Below, one piece after another: positions 1-9,885 of a DNA stretch of 64,000 nucleotides. The stretch is from Scilla litardierei (lineage: Eukaryota; Streptophyta; Magnoliopsida; Asparagales; Asparagaceae), in NCBI GenBank assembly GCA_030789695.1, contig CM061142.1, positions 277,133,043 through 277,197,042 of the forward strand. Direction: 5' to 3'. Position numbers and translations under genes: made by a program. The notes under the pieces were generated by a model. It was not told the DNA's origin and searched no databases. It worked only from the letters and a program-made list of their open reading frames with translations. The stretch's first letter is position 1. Each line of letters starts with the position of its first letter.

Positions 1-1016
1 CAGAACTTTTGGCAGCCTTTTTAGATTACTTTTTAGGAGATTAGATTGAGTTCTTTTGGGAGAGAGAAAAGTGTTATTTTGTTGGATGCTATTGAATCTT
101 CATTGGTTTGTCTCTCTCTCTCTATCAAAAACCTCATTTTTATTGATATATTGAATATTACAATGAATTCTACTGTTTTTATTATTGAATTTCCATTGAA
201 TTGCATTATGAATTGTGAGTAGTTTTATCGTCTTAGGGTGTAGGGATGAACCCTACGAGCCCTATTTCTAATTTGTAATGAATTGGTAAAATTATTGCTA
301 GAATTGATTAGGGTTAGTTTGGGATTGATTTAATACGAATAGCTAGGGATTCATACCGATTGGGATTTACAAGAGATTGGATCCCAACTCGATAGGAAGC
401 CCTAGAAATTCGAATTGGTTTGCAATTGAATTTCTCCGGAATCGGTTTGCAAGAGATTGGACCGAAACTAGGGTTTTCGATTGCAATTCTATACCAATAC
501 CAGTTTGTAAGAGATTGGACGGGTAGGAACTATCCCAACCTAGGTCGTAGCTCGAGTTTGCACGAGAGTGGGCCCGAGATACGATTGAACGATGATGTTG
601 TTCTTCACGCTAGCTTGCCTAGGTTAGGGTTTGCAAGAGATTGGACCCTACCCTAGGGTTGCTATAGAACGGCAATAGCGCAAAAGCGTGAGTTTGGTTC
701 TACATTTAGTTGCAACTAGTTCACCTGAATTGTGAGTCTAGCAATTGTGAAACCTACTAATCACAATGACGAGATACGGTTTGTAGCGGGGATTACCTAC
801 CCCTAGGCGTTTTTATTAATTTGATATTTCCTTTATACAATTGAACGACTGTGACCGCTTTATTGCGAACATTTCTCGACTGTTCTTATAGCCAGGTGAA
901 TTGAAGAAGACACTGTCATTTGCCCTCCTCGTGTTCGATACATGTTTACCGCTACACCGTGCGCTTGTGGTAAGCCTAGCGAGTCTCGTCATAGGTGTGT
1001 ATCCAGGGCGCGATCA
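1..1016 (+). repeat. 5' LTR of Ath-A, 3' portion
   Basis: It is collinear with 9919-10935 and ends ...GCGATCA seven bases before the primer site. The present part holds repeated short phrases such as GCAAGAGATTGGA at about 430, 500 and 630. The LTR part with the palindrome array and TATA-like box (9426-9885 in the other copy) lies to the left of the window. Confidence 0.93.
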
Positions 1017-1022
1017 AGTTTT

Positions 1023-1040
1023 TGGCGTCGTTGCCGGGGA
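1023..1040 (+). other. Primer binding site, tRNA-Asp type (Ath-A)
   Basis: TGGCGTCGTTGCCGGGGA is complementary to the 3' end of plant tRNA-Asp, including CCA, with one mismatch at base 6 (T for C). It sits seven bases after the LTR end, where minus-strand DNA synthesis would start. Use of tRNA-Asp is typical of the Athila group. Confidence 0.88.
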
Positions 1041-1156
1041 GGCGATAGTGTTTGATTCTACCTACCTAGATATTTTTCTTTTTGTTTTATTATATCTATT
1101 TTTATTTTACCCTTCCTTTGTGCTAACAATTTCTTTGAAACTCTGTTTTCCCTTGC

Positions 1157-2602
1157 ATGTACACGAGATCCACGGCGAAACCCGAGGAAATACTATACGA
1201 TCCGGAGATCGAACGTACATTGAGGAGGATCAGAGCGGAGAGGAGACTCGATACGAAAGGGAATTTTATGACCCATCCTGAGACACCCGAAGAATTGGTG
1301 GAGCAAATGGCGAGGATCATTTCCATTAGAGATAGGCTTCGGCCTAAGACTTCCTCCACGACCTCATCCATAGCTATGCCGGAGTTGGCGGCCGACAAAA
1401 ATTTCGAGTTGAAGATCGGATTGGTAGTTCTGATGCAGCAAGACCCTTTTCATGGGAATTCCCATGAGAACCCTCACTATCACATCCAGCTCTTTTTATC
1501 AAAATGTGCCACCTTCCAAATGCCGGGCGTCTCCATAGATGCTATCAGACTGCGCATCTTCCCCTTCGCACTCAAGGACAAAGCCTTATATTGGTTGAGG
1601 ACGCAACCTGAAGGAATCTTCACCACTTGGGATGAATTGGCGAGTGCCTTCGTCGACAAATTTTACCCGCCCTCCAAGACGTTGAAGATAAGAAGTGCCC
1701 TCATGTCCTTCAAGCAAGGACCACAAGAGACTCTCTATGAGGCGTGGGAGAGTTTCAAGGACTTGCAACATCAATGCCCACATCACAGCATTGAAGATTG
1801 GGAGCTTGTCCACAGTTTCTACAATGGACTCCAACCGGGCACACAACAGATTATTGATGCTACCGCAAACGGATCCATTTTGTCAAAGACTCCCGATGAA
1901 GCTACGGCCTTACTATAGGAAATGGCTTCCAACAACCAACAATAGGGGGACGAGCGAGGACATTCTTCGTCCTCCTTGAAGCCCACGAGTATCTATGAGG
2001 CCAAGGCCGTGGCGGAGCTTGCTAGCAAATTTGACTCTCTCCACAAGGTAGTGGAGAGGTTGGAGAAATACATTACCGAGCCGCAAGGAGCCCCTACTAC
2101 ATCCGCACCGACAAACCATATGAGTGATTGGCAAGACCAATCCCAAGCCATGTATGTAGGAGGAGATCATGGAGAAGGAGCTTTGGAGCAAATTCAGTAT
2201 GTTGCAGGGAATTTCGGATATTGGGCCAACCCGGCCGCTAGAAACCATCCGGGTTTTTCCTATGCTAATAATGATGGTGCCTTGAACCCCCCACCTCAAC
2301 AACCTCCTCAAGCTCGGGCTCCACCACCACAACCGAATTATCACCCAAGGGGGCCACCGCAACAAAACTTCCGACCTAGGCAACAAGTGGGACCTTATAG
2401 GCCACCCGGGTATAATCAAGGTTGGAGAAATCCCAACCCTCCGCAAGCTCAACAACGTTCGGATTTTGAAGCTAAGGTGGAGGAGTTTATGGCGGAGCAG
2501 AGAAAGATCAATGCCACGTTGAAGGCAGGACAAGATTCTCTCACCACTGTCGTCGCTCAAATTGGGGAGCAACTTGCGTTGCTCAATGGAAACAACCAAT
2601 AA
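1157..2602 (+). pseudogene. gag: gag of Ath-A, with in-frame stops
   Basis: Capsid-type polyprotein that would form virus-like particles. One frame runs from ATG 1157 (MYTRSTAKPEEIL). The retrotransposon gag domain lies around residues 80-250, with FPFALKDKALYWL, then ETLYEAWESFKDL and CPHHSIEDWELVHSFYNGL. A proline/glutamine-rich tail follows, about residues 370-440. There is no obvious CCHC knuckle, as is usual for Athila gag. The frame is broken by TAG at 1916-1918, TAG at 1943-1945 (where relatives have Trp, TGG) and TAA at 2600-2602, but there are no frameshifts, and it continues directly into protease. The product is probably not made full length. Confidence 0.88.
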
Positions 2603-3919
2603 TTACCGGCTCAACCCGACCCAAATCCACGGGGCAACACCGGCCATATCAACGCGGTTGTTGCGGTTACAACAAGAGGTGGGAAGGATACCACTCCCCC
2701 CATGACTAAAATCAAGGAACCCGTGGTGGAGATTCTAGAAGAGAGCGAGCCGGTAATTGAGGTGGAAAAAGAGAAGGAGCCGCAAGAAGGAGCAAAATCT
2801 AGAGTGGAGGAACCTATTGATGAGCACCGATTCATGCCACCGGTACCTTTCCCTCAACGGCTAGCTAGAGCCAAGATCGAGAAAAGACTAGCCAAGTTCC
2901 TCGAATACTTGAGAGGGGTGAGCCTCAATATCCATTTCCTTGATGCCATAGTGGAAATCCCATCCTACGTGAAGTTCTTAAAGGACTTGATTACGGGAAG
3001 GAAAAGGAAAGAGAAGATCATGCTCGCGGAACAAGGAACTTGGTTCACTAGGAAGGAGAAGGAGCCCGCCAAATTTAAAGATCCCGGGAGTTTCTGAATT
3101 CCTTGCACACTCGGAGGCGTCCCCCTACAAAAAGCATTGGTTGATTTGGGCGCTAGTGTGAGCCTCATGCCTCTCACCATGTTCCGGAATTTGAATACCG
3201 GCACGGATTTAAATCCAACCGACATGAGGATTCAACTCGCGGACGGTCGGATTACAAGGCCGGTTGGGATCGTGGAGAACATCCCACTCCAAGTTCCAGG
3301 AGGCATATGCTTGCCTTGTGATTTTGTGATCATGGACATCAAGGAGGAGGGTGACACATCGCTCATACTTGGACGCCCATTCCTCGCCACCGTCGGTGTA
3401 ATCGTCGAAGTACGGGAAGGGACTCTTACCTTGAACGTCGACAACATTAAAGTCGAGCTCCATATATCAAAGGCTATGAAGCACATGCCGTATCATGAGG
3501 ATCTAGATTATGTGGACCTCCTTGATGAGGTCATTGAAGAGGTTATCCCCTCCTCCATCGGTGCACTCCATGATGACGGCTTCGAAGAAAGCCAAGATTT
3601 GAGCGAAGAAGAGAAGGCGGAGGACTCTCCCAATAGCTCCACAGCGAATGATGATGGCGACGCTGATGTCGCGAGAATACGGGAGCTTTGCAAGCTCTCG
3701 ACATTGAAGAATCTGAAGAAAGCTCCACCGGTTCGAAGATCGGTGTCACCGGTGAAGTCAAGGACCGGAACAAGCTCAAGCTTGGGAGAGCCATCCCCCA
3801 ACATTGCTCATGATGAAGGGGCGCTGAGGAAGGCCACACACCACCATGATCCAAATCCGAGTGGTCTTCCCGGTAAGTTCGACGGGTGCATCTCAAATGC
3901 ACCCAACATCACGCATTAA
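2603..3919 (+). pseudogene. pro: Protease region of Ath-A gag-pro; RT absent
   Basis: Same frame as gag. Conserved pre-protease blocks (VPFPQRLARAKIEKR, IPSYVKFLKDL) precede a retroviral-type aspartic protease. Its active site is ALVDLGASVSLMPL at about 3133-3174, and the second landmark LILGRPFLATVGV at about 3364-3402. A TGA at 3095-3097 breaks the frame just before the active site. After the protease come an acidic stretch and KKAPPVRRSVSPVK, then a stop at 3919. Reverse transcriptase should start here in a complete Athila but is missing, and the post-pol segment follows within 20 bases. The KAPPVRR motif recurs at the same place in Ath-E, so the pol-less form is shared. Confidence 0.88.
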
Positions 3920-3935
3920 TTGAAAATCCAAAGGG

Positions 3936-3982
3936 GTCGAGCTCAAGACCTTAAACGAGCGCTTGTCGGGAGGCAACCCGAC
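3936..3982 (+). other. Post-pol segment with AGGCAA-loop hairpin (Ath-A)
   Basis: It starts GTCGAGCTCAAGAC, continues TTAAACGAGCGC and ends in a hairpin with arms GTCGGG (3965-3970) and CCCGAC (3977-3982) around the loop AGGCAA. The same segment follows integrase in Ath-B (12274-12320) and gag-pro in Ath-E (26214-26262). The loop is unchanged and the stem bases change in compensating pairs, which supports selection on the folded form. Confidence 0.8.
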
Positions 3983-4251
3983 GGTTTTTGCATTATTTTT
4001 ATTTGATTTTCATTTTTGGTTTAGACTTTTATTAGTGTTTTGAGTCTTTTTGCCCATAAAAATCGTGACAACGGGTCTTAATTTCTATGACAGGAGAGGA
4101 GAAAAGAAGATCTCTCATATGGAGGAAGATAGAGGCAATGAAGAGCACTCCAGGAATGCGCTCAGGCCTTGGGAGGAGGAAGAAACCAACTGGAGGAAGA
4201 AAAACAGAGAGTAGACCGAAAACGGAGCCCCGAAGCAGAAAACAGCACGAC

Positions 4252-4590
4252 ACTCGGCCGAGTATCATATGCGACTCGGCCGAGCAAAGGACCCCATTCG
4301 GCCGAGTGGGGCACCAACAAGGGAAGTCTGCTGAACCCAACTCTCTGTCTTTTTTTGCATTTCGTATTAACTGCCACTCGGCCGAGTACGTTTAGTCACT
4401 CGGCCGAGGGAAACGGATACCCTCCTAGCCTGAATATTGCCGAGTAGCTTGTGTCACTCGGCCGAAGGAGTTTTCTCCCTTCGGCCGAGTGAACAAAAGC
4501 CACTTGACCGAGTCGTAAGTGGTGGGGAGAAATTTAAATTTTTTTTAACGTTACGTCATTCGGCCGAGTAACCTATTCACTCAGCCGAGT
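4252..4590 (+). promoter_or_regulatory. Internal palindrome array of Ath-A (ACTCGGCCGAGT)
   Basis: Eight copies of the core TCGGCCGA and three degenerate copies. The best form is the perfect palindrome ACTCGGCCGAGT. Centres lie near 4257, 4279, 4301 | 4381, 4403 | 4439, 4461, 4484, 4507 | 4563, 4584, so steps within groups are 21-23 bp, about two DNA turns. A TATA box follows 13 bases after the last site. The same motif and spacing occur in the 3' LTR (9426-9793). Regular spacing of perfect palindromes suggests binding by a dimeric protein; that is inference. Confidence 0.82.
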
Positions 4591-4602
4591 CGTAACTGCA
4601 CC

Positions 4603-4608
4603 TATAAA
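4603..4608 (+). promoter_or_regulatory. Putative internal TATA box before ORF3 (Ath-A)
   Basis: TATAAA in the context CCTATAAAAGTCGC, directly after the palindrome array and about 540 bases upstream of the ORF3 start. It suggests a second, internal promoter for an ORF3 transcript. Confidence 0.6.
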
Positions 4609-5146
4609 AGTCGCTACGGGCTCGGCACGAATTCCAACGCAACTAATCCCCAATTTCGCCCGAGCCCAGCGACTTTTCCCCTCCCCTCACCCGCGACCAC
4701 TGCCCCCTCGCCCGAATCACCTCACCGCTAGCCCTACTCCTCCGACCACCGCCGGTGAGCACCGACCGCCGACGCCCCGACCTCCGGCGAGTACCCTCGT
4801 AGCCGGTCGACCCCCTATCGCCTCAGTTTGCCCCCAAACTCCATTTTTCTCCTATTTTGCTCGATCCGTAGACCCGTTGAGCCCAAAAATAAAATTAACT
4901 TGTTTATCTATCTATTATACCCCATATCCCCCATGTATTTTGAATATTATCCGATGATATCGTTGTTTGATATGCATGCTATCTTGGGGGAGCTTAGGGG
5001 AGCTTCAGGACGTACTTTTAGCTTCGCGGAGGCGGCGCTCTTCGCACGCACTTGCTGATTTGCTCTCGCGGCGTGTTCAGGTACACTCGCTCCTTTTATT
5101 GAGCACGCCGTATTATATTTTTATTGGGTGAGCACTCGCGGCACAA
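4609..5146 (+). other. Leader between internal TATA and ORF3 (Ath-A)
   Basis: No convincing coding sequence. The first 200 bases are C-rich and pyrimidine-biased (CCGACC and CCACCGCC runs), as expected of an untranslated leader; the rest is mixed. It would be the 5' UTR if the 4603 TATA is used. Confidence 0.5.
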
Positions 5147-7186
5147 ATGCCGCCCCGCACTAGGCCACACACGCGGGGAGCCTCTTCCAAGCGGAAGAGG
5201 ACCGATGATGCCGGTCCTTCTCACGCTAGGGAGGACTCCCCTCCACCTAGCCCACCACAGCCACCACCACCCACACAGTCGCTTCCCGCCGATCCCATCC
5301 ACGCACAGCCTATCCCCGCCGATCATGTCCCACCACCGGCTCCCGCTGTTGGGCCGCTGGGGATCACGTTCAGAGACGACGCACAACGCGTCTGATTTAA
5401 GCGTATCGCCTAGAACTCTATAGTGCCCTCTAGGTTTGCACATTTAGCAAACCTTGATCGCTTAGGGGTACTAGAGGGGATGCTCACGTTGTACGACAAC
5501 GTGGGCTAGCACGACTTCTTGTCTGTGTCGGCGGACACCTACGTCCGTCCGACACTTGAGGTGCTTAGCTCGATAGCCCGGACCCCTGGAGGATGCACAT
5601 TCCTCCTTATGGATCGAGGGTGCGAGATCACTCTTGCCATGCTTTGTGCGTTCTTCCAGTGGCCCGATGTATCTGTTCCCGACCGAGCCTACGCACCCAC
5701 TCACATCCCACCGCCGTCGTTTGACACTTCCACGTTCTGGACACGTATCACGGGCTCCCACCATGGCTTTGACCCTAGTAGGGCCAAGGCCTCAGCCATC
5801 CTACACCCTTGCCTCTACATAGCACAGCGCCTCATGGCGACCACCTTCCTAGTGAGGTACGAGCCTGGGACGATGTCTACGCCTGAGCTCTATATGCTCT
5901 ACGTGATCACTCGCCCCAGAGTTCTGGATAGGGGTAGCGACGACCTAGTCCCCGCCGTTGAGATTGATATTGCTAGCTGGTTCTTAGACCGCATCATCAT
6001 TTCGGTGGGCGCTCGTCACCTATTTGCTGCGGTGGTCTGATTACTCTGCTAGCCCTGATGACCGGCGTGGACCTACCTGCTGACCTTCGACGAGCCCCGG
6101 GCCCCACTGCACTATCGAAAGACGTTATGGCCCGGATGAAGATGCTCCGTCCTCATGGCCAGTGGCACTGGGTGTGGTTGCACGGTCCTTATAGTGCTGA
6201 TTACAAGATCCTCCTGAGCCTCGCTCGGACACATATAGGACCGGCCCACGAGGATTGGATCCCAGCGATGGATCTCCTCATCACAGCTGCCTACTTACTT
6301 GAGGCTGAGGGCGCTGAGCAGGCACCCCCTGCACCCCCTGCACCTCCTGCTGACCCCGTGACCCTCAGCCCGAGCCTGCACTGTCTGCACCTCCCGGCAC
6401 TTCTGTCCCCACTTCTGTCAGTGTCGGGAGTACCCTTGCTGAGCCGTCCACCACGTCTACCACCACCCCTACCACTGCTGTGCCTATCTCAGTTGAGCCA
6501 TTTCCTCACTTCTTCTCGAGCGTCCACCCACTATCCTTAAGAGCAGCGAGCCTTCCTTCGCTACCGGCATAGGGACCCTGTCTGGTTTGATGTCCGCTGG
6601 GGTGTCACCGTTTGGCCCTTACACTTCCTCCCCAGTGGTCGACCCTTCTGTCATCACCGCAGCTGTCCTATCCGAGAGTGTCGTGACGTCTGTCCTCACA
6701 CCTGTGTCACCGACCTCTCTTGCTTCCTCATCGCCGATTTTATCTTCCACCACCGCTGCTGCTGCCTCCTCGTCCCAGCCTGCGCCCCAGCCTCGTACTG
6801 AGGCTGGGCATCCACTAGTGAGCACAGCACCCTTCCCGCACTTTCCTGCTGGGCCGATTACTTACACTGCCCGTGTCCGACAGCCCCGTCCTTCACAGCC
6901 TAGACATGTTCGTCTCCCTGCTCCACCACCCCCTGAGACTCTACTTCAGAGCCTCCGTGCTCTTGAGGGGGCGGTGAGTGGACTCAGAGGCGATTTTTGG
7001 GCTCTCTCTGCCACGGTCAGTTCTGTGGAGTCCCGCGTTTCCATGCTTCCTGATATTCAAGTTTGCCTGAATCAGATCCTAGTGCGACTCCCTCCACTAC
7101 ACCCACCCACCCAACCGACACCTCGACCACCACCTCCACCTCCACCTCCGCCACAGGACGGAGATGGTGCAGCACCACCAGCTTAG
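5147..7186 (+). pseudogene. ORF3 (Athila ORF-1-like protein) of Ath-A, broken
   Basis: Extra 3' protein of Athila elements; its function is not established. ATG 5147 begins MPPRTRPHTRG. A basic, proline-rich N-terminus runs to about residue 80, followed by a conserved core (FFQWPDVSVPDRAY, ILHPCLYIAQRL, TFLVRYEPGTMSTPELYMLY) that matches ORF3 of Ath-B in spacing and key residues. Next come Pro/Ser/Thr-rich linkers, then a likely helical segment (LLQSLRALEGAVSGLRGDF) and a polyproline end at 7186. Stops lie at 5393-5395, 5414-5416 and about 5508, with frame changes near 6040 and before 6587. No signal peptide or membrane helix is evident, so I do not call it env. Confidence 0.72.
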
Positions 7187-7492
7187 GCACACCCTTGATG
7201 CCATTGATCTTTTTTGTCGTTATGCTGCCCATTCTTTACTGGTCCTGGAGATTTTTTTTACCCCCCTCCTCCTCCCCTCACTATTTTGGTCCCTATCTTG
7301 CTCACATCATTTTTATATCTTTTTTGGGAGAGAGGGAGAGTATTTATGGTGACACATTACCTGCATCACTCTGATCTTTGCATGCATCATTCATATCCGC
7401 ATATATTTTTTGTTTACTTTTTCCTTTTTTGTATCATGCATGCATCCTCACCCACCCCGCCCATTACCCGTCTCTCGGTGTGCCACACTTTG

Positions 7493-7510
7493 CACATTGA
7501 GGACAATGTG
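7493..7510 (+). other. Post-ORF3 hairpin (Ath-A)
   Basis: CACATTG-AGGA-CAATGTG, seven paired bases with a 4-base loop, seven bases before an AGCTTGGGGGAG site. Ath-I (GACATTG/CAATGTC) and Ath-E (TTGCATTG/CAATGCAA) have the same structure with compensating changes in the outer stem pairs. Confidence 0.75.
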
Positions 7511-7516
7511 TACTTT

Positions 7517-7528
7517 AGCTTGGGGGAG
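7517..7528 (+). other. Internal polypurine-tract-like site 1 (Ath-A)
   Basis: AGCTTGGGGGAG shares 11 bases with the start of the genuine tract at 9117-9130 and follows the hairpin. It could act as an extra plus-strand primer, or be a relic of a duplicated 3' end. Confidence 0.55.
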
Positions 7529-8550
7529 TGAGTTCTCACACTTTTTTGCTTTCATCACCTTAATTTTTAGTTTTCTCACGTTTTTTCCGCTTTTGCACCC
7601 ATTTTTCATCACTTTTTCATTATTTTACCATGCATCACGTTTTTCTTATTTTCTTTGTGTGCAGCATTGTAAATAGTTTTGTTTTCCTTTATCTTTATTT
7701 CTTTCATCTTTTGCTAGAGATGATTTTTCTGTGATGACGATGACGTGGTGTTAGCTTTTCTCTATATGCATGCTAAATTTGTCATGTCATAGCTTTTGTT
7801 TCTGATATCATATGCAATGTTCAGCTTTGCATTTAGAAATAGTAACCCACTTCTATTTCCGTATGAAAATGGATGAAATTCTATTATTAGCTGATGTCTG
7901 ATGATTCATATGTATGTTATCGTAGAAAACACACCAAGATTCACGCATTGATTGCTTATATCTGGAGTACCGCTTTCTTTTCTCATATCACTTCTTATTG
8001 CATGATTTGTACGCTTCACTTCGGGTTGATTGAATGTTTGCTAGCATTGATATATCTGGACTAGTTTGCTTTTTGAGATCAAACTGAGTAGATTAAATTA
8101 CCCTGCTGAAGTTGTCATACACGTCCTATAGAGTGAACCGAGAGATACATTTACTTCTTTCTCCACATATCTTGAACATTATTTCTCTATTTTAAATTCA
8201 TTGGTGAATCTCCCCTAGGAAATTCTATTATTGGCATTCCCCCCGTTATTATATCCCATGCTCTAATTTCCCCAAAACCAAAAAGAAAAAAATACTTGTA
8301 TATCCTTCTCTTTTGATTTGGGATCATTTGCGTATATATATCATTTGAAAAAAGAGAGAAAAAGAAAAGGAAAAAGATTTGAGAAAAGGAAAAGAGAAGA
8401 GAAAAGAAATTCGAAAACGATCCCATCTCATACCCTTTCTCTCTTTCTTCCCTCGTTCGCTTTTATTTTTTTATTTCTTTTACTTAAGGAGCTTCAAAAG
8501 AAACGGGAGATGTAAATGTAGTTTTGTTTATGCCACCACGCTTATGGATA

Positions 8551-8564
8551 AGCTTGGGGGAGAG
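8551..8564 (+). other. Internal polypurine-tract-like site 2 (Ath-A)
   Basis: AGCTTGGGGGAGAG, a second internal copy of the tract sequence in the 3' spacer, about 580 bases before the 3' LTR. A counterpart in Ath-E is at 24742-24751. Confidence 0.5.
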
Positions 8565-9116
8565 GATCCTATGATTTGTGAGAGAGTGACTACTTGACAG
8601 TGCATGACAACCTAGGCTAAGTAATATTTTATACTCGGCGAGATTGCTAAAAGTTTCACGAAATCCAGAAATCTACGCCTAGCATTCATTTCATGAAAAC
8701 CACACCTTTTCTATTCTTACTACTCTATTGTGTGATATCTCTTATACTCCTCATAGAAAGCATTCAATTGAAAAGTGTGTGATCTACGATTTTGTATACC
8801 GCTTTAGATGCTTCAGACGATGTTAATTCTAGAATTATTCCATTTTTCATGCAATATTGATATTCTTGGGTTTTCTATTTCAAATGCACCATTATACTAT
8901 GATATCGAGATTAAAGTCTTTGACATGTGTTTTATATTCTATGAGTGCTATATGAGTAAGCAAAACCCACGTCCTGAGAAAAATGATCTAGCAGCTTCCT
9001 TCTTCGTTTTCTATTTTGTTTTTTTGTTTTTCATTTTCCACCTTTCCATCGTTTCTATTTTCTTTATCCACCGGGTTCGCTTTTTACTCATCTTCCTCGA
9101 GGACGAGTAAGAGGTA

Positions 9117-9130
9117 AGCTTGGGGGATTT
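9117..9130 (+). other. Polypurine tract of Ath-A
   Basis: AGCTTGGGGGATTT lies directly against the 3' LTR start (TGATC at 9131). It is the expected plus-strand primer site. The identical 14 bases occur on the minus strand of Ath-E at 23156-23169, although the LTRs of the two elements are unrelated by eye. Confidence 0.85.
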
Positions 9131-9425
9131 TGATCACTTCGTATTTCACACCTTTTTTCTGCATGTTTGCATGCCATTTTGATCGCTCGAATCGTGTTTT
9201 TCATGATTTTTCGGCAATATTACGATGCTTTTCACCATTTCTTGTTTTTGTTGAATTTCAGTAGATTCGTAGCGATTTGGAGTGATTCTGAGATGCACCC
9301 ACTACGGAGTGTCACCCGCGACTCTTTTGAGGGGAATTTTGTGATTGGAGAGGAGTGGAGGAAGAAAGAACGTCGTAGGAGCGAAGAGGGAGCAAAAATA
9401 CGAAGATTGGGCATTTTCAGCATGT

Positions 9426-9793
9426 CACTCGGCCGAGTGAAGGAGTCACTCGGCCGACCATCGAGAGCCCGCTCGGCCGGCCAGATCGGACATGCAACAG
9501 ACTGAGTATCAGCGTGCACCCGGTCGAGCATCGCCGGCCCACTCGGCCGAACCACGGAGACACCACTCGCCCGAGTGGCATCAAGACGACGGCAAGAAAA
9601 ATCCCAGACTTACTATAATATGTCAATCGACTCCCGAGTTCCGACTCGGCCGAGTGAAGAAGTCCCATCGGCCGAAGCAAAGAAAGTCACTCGGCCGAGT
9701 GACTCCCGAGGAGCCGACCCCCAAAAGTCCAAAGTTACTGGAATTTGTCAGGGTTTGTCACTCGGCCGAATGACATTTGTCACTCGGCCGAGT
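9426..9793 (+). promoter_or_regulatory. LTR palindrome array of Ath-A
   Basis: The motif is the one at 4252-4590 (ACTCGGCCGAGT and variants). Centres lie near 9432, 9453, 9476 | 9523, 9546, 9570 | 9649, 9671, 9694 | 9765, 9787. Steps within groups are 21-24 bp and mostly 22-23. A TATA-like TATTTAA follows 86 bases after the last site. It is likely the upstream control region of the LTR promoter. Confidence 0.82.
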
Positions 9794-9878
9794 GAGCCGC
9801 GATGCCTGTAGCGTAAATTGCGATTTTGAGGCTGCGCAGTGGCAATTTTGTCACAGTTTTTTGGGCGATTTTGGGAGG

Positions 9879-9885
9879 TATTTAA
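9879..9885 (+). promoter_or_regulatory. Putative LTR TATA box (Ath-A)
   Basis: TATTTAA in GGAGGTATTTAACCCC, downstream of the LTR palindrome array. Ath-B has the same TATTTAA in front of ORF3 (12857-12863). Confidence 0.45.

Larger units (their letters stand above)
7187..9130 (+). other. 3' spacer of Ath-A
   Basis: Two kilobases of T-rich DNA with no credible gene. It has T/C-rich runs at 7240-7700 and a purine-rich block at about 8345-8410. It carries a hairpin (7493-7510), two internal polypurine-tract-like sites (7517-7528 and 8551-8564) and the real polypurine tract at its end. The palindrome TCCTCGAGGA at 9094-9103, upstream of the tract, recurs at the same place in Ath-E (23183-23192). 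Confidence 0.75.

Noticed and set aside
1023..1040. tRNA-Asp gene
   Set aside because: Only 18 bases match the tRNA 3' end, in the primer-site position; the rest of a tRNA is absent. The same applies at 29189 and 51969.
4252..4590. Regularly spaced palindromes could be read as a CRISPR-like array
   Set aside because: The repeat is a 12-16 bp perfect palindrome with short spacers of about 6-10 bases, inside a plant retrotransposon; no cas-like genes are present.
5147..7186. Calling ORF3 a viral envelope gene
   Set aside because: I see no signal peptide, membrane helix or surface-protein pattern. The name env-like for this position in Athila rests on location only.
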